Source of the DNA: Chionis minor
Lineage: Eukaryota > Chordata > Aves > Charadriiformes > Chionididae
DNA: 64,000 bases
Direction: 5' to 3'
NCBI GenBank assembly: GCA_013398295.1
Contig: VZSF01005693.1
Span: 62,001 to 126,000 of the forward strand
Positions 12,486-23,420 of the stretch are shown piece by piece. How positions within the stretch are numbered: the first letter of the stretch is position 1; each line of letters opens with the position of its first letter. Under the pieces are notes generated by a model, which was not told where the DNA came from, did not search any database, and worked only from the letters and a program-made list of their open reading frames with translations. The position numbers and the translations under genes were made by a program.

Positions 12486-15400
12486 CTGGTGTGGCACAGG
12501 ATCACTTTATCACTGAGGCTCTGCTTCACCTTCTGTCCTTTCCTTGCCTTGTTAACTCAGACAGGAATTTTTTAAGTTCAAAGATGGTCTCCTACCATGG
12601 ACTGTCAGTACCTGACAGACTGGAATGTCAGTCTCATTTAGGACGTATGAATACTGCCAATACAATTTGAAGGTAACAATTAGGAATTCTTTCTTTGTTA
12701 TTATCCTACTATGCTTGCACAGGGAATGGGCACTCACTACCAGGCAACTTGTCTAAAAAATTGAGTTTAATTGCTTATTGTACTTTAAAATTTCCCTTGT
12801 GCCTCACTACTGAAAATTATGACTAAACCTCTTGAGACGGATACTATCTGCCTATGTTCAAAATGGGCATTACTGAGAAATTCTTCAGCTCTAAGCTTCC
12901 CTGGGATCCTGACTTACCATGTAGTCTTGATTACCAAATCAGGTAATTTCTCCAATGCCTCCAAAAATTCTCACCAACAAGAACAGAGAATGCATGTTTG
13001 ATATACCCAGAATGCAGCTGGAAACAGCAAGTTTCATAGGACTAATTTCCAGGTGCAAATGGAATTCTGTGTGTTTAGATATCTTACTGCAATCAAATTT
13101 TTTTGCTTGCTTTCTGTTCCCTAAAAACTATACGCTGAAACCTGAAGGAAAGGCAAAACTTGTAAAATTCCAGTAAGAAAGGCCAACATTGATCAGCTTC
13201 TGTGGTTGTTCTTGGTCATGGAAGGTCTTCAGAAATTCCTGTGATGAAACATTTTGGTGCCACAGGACAGCTTGTGTTCTCATCTTCTGTGCACTCATCC
13301 AGGGACAGGCGTAAGAAAGAAAGTTAAGCAAAACATTTCAACCTCAGTCAGATTTTTCTTGCTTTGGTGAGTTTCAATCACAGAATTAATGTAGTTAGTA
13401 GTAGCCTTTGTGTACTTTAATAGTCTAAGGGCACCAGCCGCTAGAAGTAGGTCAAATATACACAAAACCTTTCAAATCCAGAACTCAACGGACCAAAAAA
13501 TCCAACTTAGTTCAAAATGTTAATATCTCTCCATAATTCACTTTGCTGTCCTTTTGTAAAACCCTGCCACTGATGTAGCCATAAAAAGATGTATATATAA
13601 AGTGCAGCATAATGGACTTTCAGAAATTAAGTCATTTAATAAAAAGAAACCCCAGACAAGTACTTTACATTACACATTTATGACTTAGTTTGCTAATTAA
13701 AACAGATAATAAATATGTTCACATGAAAGGCATCCCATATGATTTCCTGTCTCAACTCAGTGACTTCTATTATTTCAGTGCTCTAAAGCAAAATCATATT
13801 TATCACAACTAATTATCCAGATAATTCCTTGAAATAGTCCTTTCATTTAATTATCCTGTAACTCAGGGTCTTCCGTAACTAACAACAAGAAGCAAGCTCA
13901 AGAAACAGACAATAATTTTCAGTCCATACCATCAAAGCTGCTCAGCTATAAGGCTTTGATAAGGAAATATTATATTTTATAACTGGGTGCCTCAAAAAGA
14001 GGCCCACTGTGCAAGCATTTCAAAGCTGTCATTTCCAGTAGTCTTCGCTTGTTTATTTCAATACTTCTTAATCTCTGATTTTACTGGCAGTTGCTTTCTT
14101 TTATTTGGTGCTGCATTCTCTGCTTACCTTAACCCACAAATTTTCCATATAGATCAGATAGATTTATAGACCTCGCTCACTGTGTAGGGCACAGAATGTT
14201 ACACAAACAGCATTTTAGTCTGATTAATGGGTTTGTGCACCACATTAAAAACATCTTGCTTGGCTCCCACTTCTACTACCTTAGTAAGTCCCTGTACGTG
14301 AGTTAATCTTGCCGATCACATCACATTCGTCTCAGGGTGACTATTTTCTTCATTCATCCTCTTTTCTCTGCTTCACTTCTCGCTTGCCTTTCTCTCAAAA
14401 CGCACTGGGAAGTCTGTGCTGCAGGTGGTCTAGTCTGCTATGCTCTTGCCGCTGCCAGGAGATGCCAATGGGGATGCAGACACAACCTGCTCAAAACATG
14501 GGGAGAAGCCATCTCAGGTCACGGCTCTGGACAGAGATGTCAAGCGGCACACATTAACCAGCAGGAAACTTGATGGACTCCTCAACTGTGCCCTGACACA
14601 GGGCAGAGCAACGAATGTGGGATGGGGATCATGTTGGACACCTAAGGCCACCTGGTGCAAGCATAGATGCACAAAAATCCCTCAAGGCACTGATAGAGCA
14701 GGGGCAGGTAAACCACTGCCAAAATGCTACAGGCTGGTCATATGGCATGTAAAACCTGGCACTGATGAGTCCCAGGTCCCACAATGCAGTAACAAAGTCA
14801 TAAAAAATTAGTCTGGAAATATCTGTAGACGTTGATTCTGTCACTTTGCACCCCTCCCAGTACTCCGAAACAGCAGTTTTGCCCCACTCATTCATTTCTT
14901 CCCTAAAGTAGAGATGATCATATTGGTTTTCATCTGAATTGTAACACAAGGATAAATCCTTCCCAGACACAGGAGATACTCTGGATTTGTACAAGCACAC
15001 ACAAGAGGAAAGTTTTACCTTCCTTACTGCAATTTAATGTATGAAGTGATTTTATCAGCCTAGAACTTCCTGATTGAAACCTGAAGCCCATATGTTTATT
15101 TGAAAGTCTCCTGAGATACTGCTGGCTCAAACAGTACTGATGCACCCCGCCCCACCCCCATGTGTATCCATGGCTAGATGGTGATTTTACCCTTTGCTTG
15201 CAAGAGATCAAGACCAACCGGAGTGTAAATTAACTCTGTCAATGCTGTTCCAATATCCTGCATGCTGTGCCACCATCTTACACTTAAAATCAATGGCTGC
15301 CATCAGGAGGAGAGCTGGTGTGCCCCAGGGGGTCTGCTGTGAAAATCCAGCACTAGTCAATTAAATCCTGTTAGTTCACTGCTTCAGTTTACAGCAACAG

Positions 15401-18400
15401 CGCTGTTGATACAAAACCAAAAGGAGCCACGTTGCTTTGCACTCTGCGGGAAGGCGCACCAGTGGCAGGGGGTGAGGGCTGATGGAAATAGGACAAAGTT
15501 GTGCAGAACAGAAAAGTTACTGTCAAGCTCATAAGAGCAGCAGCAGCATTAGAGAGGATATTTTGGCTCACTTTACAGTAAAGAATGGGTGCTTTGATTG
15601 CTCTCTGCTTTTTACAGGTCGCCCTAACTTTCCACAGGGTGCTAGGGAATAGAGTCATTTGCAAAGCAGGTTAGTGTAATATTTAAGTCAGAGAGAGCAC
15701 AATGATCTGTTGGGGTTAATATGCTTTCTGCTGGACCAGCCTTCTGGTGAATATTTTCAGGTACAGAATGTCATTGTGTGAAGTACAATAGCACCTTGCT
15801 GTTAGATTGTGTTTCTGTTCAGTGCAAGACTCTTTGTGGGCCACAAGGTCTTCCTACAAGAACTTCCCTTGCTCTTCCTACAAGAACTCCCGCTGGCTGC
15901 AGGAAAGAGAAGAAAAGGAAGGAAACCTGTGGTGACATGAGAGACATTCTTCAGGGCAAGACAACTATTTTGTCCAACTACATCCTTCTAGCAAATACCC
16001 CTGATAGGGCAGAAAAAAAAAAAAAAAAGGAGGCCCACCATCAAATTAACAGAAGATCTTGATCAACACCATGCTAAGCTGTTGCTAGCTCCAAAAGGGG
16101 CACAGATCACCTGTATCTCATGCTGCCAAGGACAGCCAGGTCTCCATCTCCTCCTGCATGGCATCAAGGACATTGCAAGAGCCACAACAACCATCAGTGC
16201 TAAATTGCCATCCTCTCCTCTTTTGCTATGGCCACAAAGGAGAGAGAAGCAGGTTGCTAACGAGACAGATCATGTCAGCTGAAGACCCTAAGCAGCCATG
16301 AACCAAGGGCCACTGTGCTGTGAGATGGCATCGCCTCTCCCCATCCCAGACAAGAGACACTTTAAAGTGCAGCTGAGATATCTGAAATGCCAGACTCTAC
16401 ATCCTCCCTTCTGGGGAATAAGTTGCCCAAGAAGGGTCAGAGGGATGGCCCAAGTCCACTTGGGTTTAGGAAATGGATTAGCTGACAGGAGGAAGGGAAA
16501 ATGAGGGAAAACAGAAAGCCCCAACCTATGGCCCAAGGCTTCGTCCCACCATAATGAGGCACAGCAGCACCAGGGCTAAGAAAGCCCACAGCAGGAATGG
16601 CTGGATGGGTGTCTCGGCTTCCCTGCAGGTGGCTGGAAAGACCCACAGAGCTGAGCCAAGAGGTGCAGCTCCCAGCCTCACCTGCAGCATGAGCCAGTGC
16701 CTGCTGGCAGCTCCATGTGCTACCTACACTCTCCCAGCACTGCACCTGCCACTCAAAGCGTGGTGCCTGTACCGAGTTGGCACCAAATCCCGCCCTACAT
16801 CAGTACACCTACAATCACTTTGACCACGCCAGGAAAACCTCCGCCTTCCTCACAGCACAGGGTTTGCATTCCCTGTGAGCCAGCACTGCCCCAGCCTGCG
16901 GTGGGTAAACCTGTGGTCGGCATATTGCTTTCTCCCTGTCCAACTGTACCAAGAGTGATGTTCAGCTAGTTTTCTCTCCTGGCTTGGTGAGTTCTGGTGG
17001 TGACTTATTGCAGAAGCTCCTCCATCTCCACCACTGGCTCCTCTTCACCAGTTCTCTTGGAGTTCAGTAGCATTAACAAGCTGTTCTCAGCCAGCTGCAC
17101 TATGGACATTTCTAAGTCTTTCTTAATACAGTAAGGTTAATCAGCACTTTGGCAGATACGTGGCAAGAAGTCTCTCGCCAGCACATACTAGCAAATACGC
17201 CAGATCTCCATAGGTATCAACTGGTGCCATAAACATCTACCAACTGACCCCACTGCAATGTGTCAAAAGATGTTGTCTCTTTCCCCTATTAAGTGATAGT
17301 ACTTTCTGATTTAGAGCACGGTAGCAACTGGGATACATTCAGTACCATAACCTGCATAACCTGCTTTTCAGTAAGGTTACAAATTAGAGCTCAAGTCAGA
17401 CAAGGAACAGTCCTTGCTCGTTGTCTTTGAAGAATTCAATGGCAAACAATTTTGCACAGAAGACAACTCAAGGAAAAACTGAAAGACATGAATATTTTAC
17501 CTTTGGATCAAGGTTTTCACAAATGTTCTGTATATTCTGTTGTACTGTGTATTTTCCACACACTTGGATACCTGTGCAAAAACATGGACTACAACAATAT
17601 TTCATGGGCTGCTAAATTTCATAGCCAGGTCTCCAAATGTAATTCTTAAACTACAGTGGGTCACTGTAACTCCTTGTTCCAAGCACCTCTGTATCTACAG
17701 ACATGAAAATTCATCTCCGGTAGTTCCATAATATAAGTCATTGTTGCTCTTAAATACTTAAAATGCAGTTGCTCCTAAAATTGACTACATATTAGTCTCT
17801 AAAAGAGCTGACCAGCTAATCTTAAGTCTTGCTGGGCAAGGCTTTATTACGCTTCTAAAGCAATTCAGTGAAGTCACCTCTTTGTCATTTCATAGAAGTT
17901 AATAACAAATATAGCCATAAGAAATGTCCATATGTTCCTGTGGTAACCAGTGTCATTCATTCCCAGCAGGAAATGGTTTTTTCTCCCTCAGGAAAAAAAA
18001 ACCAACCCAACACCACAAACTAGGTGCAAAGGTCTTTCAGCTAAAGCAAGATCTTTTTCAATGTACAGAAACTGCTAATGTTTCTCCAAGGTTTCTACAA
18101 GAGGAACAAAGGGAAATTACAGAAAAGAAACCTTGTACTAAGACCATGTTTTTATTACATTTTCAGCTACCTATGTACTGAGTTGACTAGAAGGGCCTCC
18201 ATCAGTGTCCTTGCCTGCTCTTATCACCTCATTTCTTGCGTACAGCCTTAGGATGGCTGGTCAGAGGGGAACCTTGTTACGTTTAGCCGAGGTTTGCACA
18301 CTGATAGGTAGGTAACTACTCCTGCAACGCCGTCAGGAGTGGTGCCGTAGTACAGCTCATGTGCAGCAACACTTACAGACGGCTCTGCAGCTCAGGCAGG

Positions 18401-18779
18401 TGCGGCACACGCTTCCCTCCTGGGAGGCAGGAGCTGCAGAGAGCACACTACGTTAGTCCTCCAAAATCTTCATTAGCTCTCTATTTATCTCAGGAGCCGT
18501 CTCAGGATGTAGACGCTGCTCTGTAAAGCTCTCAGACATTTGCATGTGAGCTCTCCTTCATACCAGAGACAGTCATCAGGCTCGAGAGCCTGGAAGTTGC
18601 CCATGGGGGTCTTACTGGAAGAGCTCCGTTCAGAGCTTTCTCTTACAAAACTTTGAGCTGTCGAGCACATTCTTTGGGTCACAAGGCATATTAAGAAGCC
18701 CACCACACATTTTTACCCGGGACGATGAGCCTCTTAGTGATGCTGGGTTACCAGCTGGTTTGCAAACTGCTGCCGTGCA
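12486..18779. other. Anonymous stretch, no gene seen
   Basis: I see no exon, RNA gene or transposon that I can support over these 6.3 kb. Pairs of opposite-strand ORFs of 90-125 codons (for example 14440-14811 + and 14629-15000 -) coincide with GC-richer patches and lack domains. A poly(A) run lies at about 16012-16028. The in-frame tandem duplication at 15849-15888 is listed separately. Confidence 0.55.
15849..15888 (+). repeat. Two-copy 24-bp tandem duplication
   Basis: The 16-mer tcttcctacaagaact occurs at 15849-15864 and again at 15873-15888, a period of 24. The period is a multiple of three, so an overlapping chance ORF shows the repeated peptide LPTRT. The sequence is probably a recent local duplication. 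Confidence 0.85.
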
Positions 18780-19110
18780 TGCTTTTCTCCATAACCTGTA
18801 TGCATTCTAAAAACCCAAATATAAATATAGGAAACATACTGCATGCATAAGGAATAAGATGGCGCTCATTTTCATTTTTCTTTTCATAAGGAAGATTACT
18901 TCATCACAATGAATTAATTTGCTAATACATTTTCCCTTAGGGCATGTACGTTTCCTTGATTGAATTAGTTATTGAAATTGATTATAGTTTAAGACCCACC
19001 TCCCAATGTGTGCAAGCCCTGATTTATTATTAAATGGTTTGACTTTTGTGCATTTGTAAAATGGACATACTGTGGATTTAACGTAGATATTTCGTTAGTT
19101 CACTGGCAAT
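18780..19110. promoter_or_regulatory. Candidate conserved non-coding element
   Basis: This AT-rich block has many intact homeodomain-type words: gaattaattt (18911-18920), and ttgattgaattagttattg running into aaattgattatag at about 18957-18986. It also has gatttattattaaatggttt near 19021. It has no transposon signature and no reading frame. Clustering of TAAT/TGATT words without microsatellite structure is typical of vertebrate developmental enhancers. I cannot measure conservation here, so this is a visual judgement only. Confidence 0.25.
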
Positions 19111-20776
19111 GAAGCTGTGGATGTCACACACAGTTTGCATAATTTTGGTTGATGCAGCACTTGCTGTTCCTATAAAACTAACCTGTGCAGCAATTGCCCA
19201 CTTCAGTGTAAACACATTTGAGGAACCCTTGCTATTAGATTGTGGAGACAAAAGACATTTTCTCCTTTGCCAGTGGAAAAGAGAGAGGTAGGATGCATGG
19301 AGCTTTGCATGGTGGAAAGGAAAAATTGCTGTTAATTATTTCCCCAGATAAAGAGATTTATTTGTTTCTTTTCTTTGTCTTTATGTGTGGCTCTGAGTTA
19401 GCCATTTACTCTCCCTTGAATTTTATTTCTTACTTAGTGAAATGGTGAATCTAATGCTGAATCGCAAATCTAAAACTCTTCCCTCCTTACCTCAGAGGGC
19501 TGAGGGGAAGATGACCCCAATAATGTGCATTCAGAACAGCACTCTCAGTACCAAGCTGCGAACGAATGAGTTCAGGTAACGAGAAGAGAAAAATTGCTTT
19601 AATGCAATCTGGTCCAGATGCATGCCAGCTTAATCCAGCTGACCTAGCAAGACATACTTTTTGGAATACTAAGAAGAGCCAGAGGAGCCCTTAGCTTTGG
19701 CAGAAATAAAGAGAAAAATCAGCATTAAACACTTAACAAATTGCAACCCTCCGCAGTTATTTACTATTCTAAACATAGGGAGATGCCTCGCAGTGTGCCA
19801 TAAGATCCAGCGGCAGCAGAGCTGGAAAATGCTCATGCTCCTTTACAAGGTTCATATTTGTATCAATGGACAGCTATGTAAAAAAAGCAAGAAACGGTCA
19901 CTTTGCATAAGGGAGTACCACTGGAACAAGGACCTCCTGGCCAGACCCAGCGTTACTGTCTGATCTCAGTTTACACCGTAGGCACAGGCACACAAACGCG
20001 TTGTGTTTGGGGGAGTTGCTCTCCAGCCAGTGGTCTGTTTGCAGGAGCGATGGAGAGCTAACACACAGGTTGGCTCTTCTTCTCAGGGCAGCAAAACCAA
20101 GCAGCAGATTAACTGAGATCTGCCAGGAACTCAGCACGCCTGCAGATCTCAACAGGAAACGGGGGAGATGATAATTTCTTTGAACTCTGTGGCCCTCCTT
20201 TACACAGTTTTGAAACAAACTGCAACTCCCCACTGCATTCAATGTGTTCCTTTTGAAATTAAGAAACAAAGAGGTGTCCTACCATGGCTAATTTAACATC
20301 TGTAAACTCCGTGGCTTGCAGCGTAGTGCTGTACAATGGACAAGATGCCTATTCCAAATCAAGTTCCAGTAGTGCATTTGGATACAAGGTTAAAAACATG
20401 TACTCACTATTTATTCCCCTGGCATTCTTATTACATGTTCATCCACGATTCCTAAGGTACTAAATTTAATCAGAAAAAACAAACACTGAGACTTGCTCAC
20501 ATTGTGTTAAAAATAATTTCATTAATTTTCACATCAGAAACAGCATGCACCTTCTTTTTCAAGTTGATTTAACCTATCTCCCCCTGATTTCAGTGGACGT
20601 AAGAGCTTTGGGCAAATAATTTAGGATTAAGAATTCAGGATCAGTCTCAATAAAGTAAATCCATACTAATCTCACAGAAGCATTGCCATTTACCTGTGGT
20701 GAAGGTAGCTTAGCTGCAGACTCTTTCAGAAACTCTTGAAGTTCCCCAGATATTTGTCATCCTTCTGTAGTTGACT

Positions 20777-20808
20777 TGTGCCTCATCACGGGTTCCTGTG
20801 CCTCATCA
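20777..20808 (+). repeat. Two-copy 20-bp tandem duplication
   Basis: The 12-mer tgtgcctcatca occurs at 20777-20788 and at 20797-20808, a period of 20. It is a short local duplication with no function that I can see. Confidence 0.8.
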
Positions 20809-21037
20809 GGGTCTTACTATCTGGAATACTTCAGCTGTACCTATTTTATCTATGCCAAAGGTTCGAGTCCAGTTTACCCAAGGAACTGTTCTTTTGTTCA
20901 GTTTGCTTTCCATGAGCATGCGACCTGTAAAATACAATTTAACAGTAAAAAATAATTTTCTTAGGAGCTGTGAGTTTAGCCAGCTATGAGGATGACAAAG
21001 TAAAAACGTTCCCTCTTGTTACTCCTGATCAAAATTA

Positions 21038-21460
21038 TAAAGAAAAACTTGAGCACCTTCTGATGTATTTCCCCATCTGTCTTTGAAGTTTGAGACAATT
21101 AGTTTCAAGTGTTTCTGATGTTCCTTCTACTTCATGTTGGACTTTTGTTCTGGCAATAGGTTGACCTAATGTCCCTATTTTTTCTCCCAGCTTCTTGCAA
21201 ACTCAAGCAGAAGTTTTCAGACATATTGTCCATTACAGTCAATCAGACGTGAACCGTGTCCAGTGCTTGCTTATAGTTTTGCTGTTAAATCCAGTCAATC
21301 CTGGACCTCCCACTGTTGTGAAAGCTGGCAAGTTCTCTGCCACCATCTGGAATAACTTTAATGCACTAATAATACTAATACTAATCTTTAATGGCTCCAG
21401 ATTCGTTTTGATTACTTTTCCTCCAGCTGCAATTGTCTTTGAGCTCACCTCCTTCAGCAA
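21038..21460 (-). other. Unassigned protein-like stretch, broken by stops
   Basis: One - strand frame is open from 21460 to 21242. It is interrupted by three stops clustered at 21203-21241 and is then open again to 21038. The upper part reads like an ordinary globular or membrane-associated sequence (…IAAGGKVIKTNLEPLK…). The lower part is rich in charged residues (…ARTKVQHEVEGTSETLE…) and could be helical. I do not recognise a family. It might be a decayed processed pseudogene or an old mobile-element ORF. Chance is also possible, because random AT-moderate DNA gives 50-70 codon frames often. Confidence 0.2.
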
Positions 21461-21962
21461 ACCTTCAACGCATCCTAGCTAATAGGCTGAGTTGACATTC
21501 TTGGAGTCACTGCCCCCTCTCAAGGCACATCTGTAGCTGCTCTGTCCACGCCGCTGATGCAGGTGCCCAGGTGTGCAGCCGAAGCGAGCACTAAGGGCTA
21601 GATCCCACCATGAGGAGCAATCAGCAGCAGCTGTCCACAGCAATCCTGCCAGACTTAATTTGAGCCCCAAGATCAAACACATACTGTAAAACTGCCTCAG
21701 TTGGAACAAAGGTAGATTGCAATCTTTTTATTCTTTTGAAATGATTTTAAGGTCCATTTGGAAGACGTTTAACTATCGATATTCAACAAAATGAGGGAAG
21801 AGCAAATTCGAGGGGACCCCATAGCTGAGGAACTCTGCAGGGAAATTTTTCATTTCATTACCTTTCATTGTCAGAGAAGTCAGCTCACATATTTTTATTG
21901 TGGCGCTCTCATTTGTTTTCTTCAGGCTTTTCATGATTGAGAAAAATAGCTGATCTCTGATC

Positions 21963-21996
21963 AAAAAAAAAAAAAAAGAAAGAAAAGAAAACAAAA
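21963..21996 (+). repeat. Long A-rich tract
   Basis: An uninterrupted run of A is followed by mixed agaaa units. No SINE body or target duplication is recognised upstream, so it does not mark a retrotransposed gene that I can identify. Confidence 0.9.
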
Positions 21997-23229
21997 GACA
22001 ATTCTGAACCAGACTATTACAAGGAAAAGCTGAATAACTGGTACTCGGATGGACTGTAAGCACCCAAACAACAGAAGGCAGTTTAGTTAGTTGAGCTGCC
22101 GAATTAACAAAGCCGGTGTTTCTACAGACCCATTCTCATACAAACTCCAGTTGAAGCTTTTCTTACATTTGTGACATTTGTAATCTTTCCCCCTGCTTCT
22201 TCCCCTGATCCATTCACTCCCTGGAGTCTAATTAGGGTTGAGCTCAGACCGAGCCTTTCTATCTACTCCTTTTGCCTTGCAAGTTGCAGGAAGTTAAATA
22301 CCCCAACATCTCTGTGAAACCTGATCAATAGATTATTATGGAGGAAAGGCCAAACAGCAGCACAAATTCTTACTCACCCAGAGCATGACCATATTACCTT
22401 CCTCTCCTTTGAAATGCAAGCTAAAAAAGAGGGCTGCTCCGTTTGTTTTGAGCATTATGAGAGCCCGGGCCTAACTCGGAGTGGATGAGGCTGGCATTCA
22501 AATGCAGTATTTTGAAAAATGCAAGGGAAAAATTCAAAGGCTCTCCTACTGTCTCTGAGTAAGGAAGGAGGATATTGGGTGAAAGGGGATGCATGCCTGT
22601 TCAGCTGGGTAAGCGAAACAATTAACTTCTAGTCTTCGGCTATCTTTTTAATTGCTCATTATACAGCTCATCTGTGTATACTAGCGATGGAAAAACCCCA
22701 TCCAAAGTATGTCGCAAGCAGATGTGCATGCCCCTCAGCAGTAACTCCTCACGGACCTCTGAGACATGATCTCAGGAGCAGAGCCCGGGGGGAAATATAT
22801 TGATCCGCCAGGGAGGCCAATATGCTGAAATAGACCCTTTTATGTTTTCCATAGCTGTAGATGAGTTGTTTGGATTACAAAAACCCAGCAAGACTAAACA
22901 GTGCAAGTAACTCCTTTGCATGCGCTGCAGTGATCCAGAAGTGGCTACTGCCTCCCCACCCTGAGATGTGCAATAGGACGAGTGTGCTCGTGAGCAAAGG
23001 CACCCGAATTTCATACCTGCCCACACAACCACCTGGCCCGCCCATCCTCCTGAAGCTACGCGTCTCCTCCAGAGCGCACGGGAAAAGATAATGTCGTACC
23101 ATCATATATTCACGATAAGCAGCTGCTAGGAGAGCTTGTCTCTGCTGCTCTCCTGCTAGCTCCTTGCCTTAAGCATGAAGGCACATGTTACTTTGCCTGC
23201 CTTCTGCTCCAGCAGCTATTTTATAAATT

Positions 23230-23420
23230 CCTCACAGTGCATTAGCCTATTGGTTTATTTATTAGAAGTCAAGAATACATTTACAACATCCCTTCTCTAT
23301 GAAGCATTCTTTTAAGAGAGCTTCCATACTAATTAAGTTAAATGCGATAATGACACCCTGTTGATGGAACTGAAGCTAATGATAATGATGCCATACATTT
23401 AGTTGCAAGTACCTACTCAG
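23230..23420. promoter_or_regulatory. Candidate conserved non-coding element
   Basis: The block holds ttggtttatttattagaagt, then tactaattaagttaaatgcg at about 23326-23345, then gctaatgataatgatgcc at about 23375-23392. These are spaced homeodomain- and forkhead-like words with no repeat structure, no frame and little low complexity. A regulatory role is inferred from appearance only. Confidence 0.25.

Larger units (their letters stand above)
19111..23229. other. Anonymous stretch with possible regulatory DNA
   Basis: No host exon is supported. A pair of open stretches on the - strand is listed separately (21038-21460), as are a 20-bp-period repeat near 20.78 kb and a long A-rich tract at 21963. 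The segment 22610-22870 again shows homeodomain-like words (caattaactt, tttttaattgctcattata) and could be regulatory, but it is less dense than the blocks listed. Confidence 0.5.

Noticed and set aside
14440..15000. Overlapping 123-codon frames on both strands
   Set aside because: They have identical length class and overlap, no domain and no splice signals. This is typical of non-coding sequence with few stop codons.
20860..20870. Exact tRNA B-box word ggttcgagtcc
   Set aside because: No A box at the proper distance and no acceptor or anticodon stem can be drawn, so it is not a tRNA gene. A lone B-box word can occur by chance.
21963..21996. A-rich tract considered as the tail of a processed pseudogene
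   Set aside because: No recognisable transcript body precedes it on the + strand and no target duplication is seen. The broken - strand frames nearby lie on the wrong strand for this tail.
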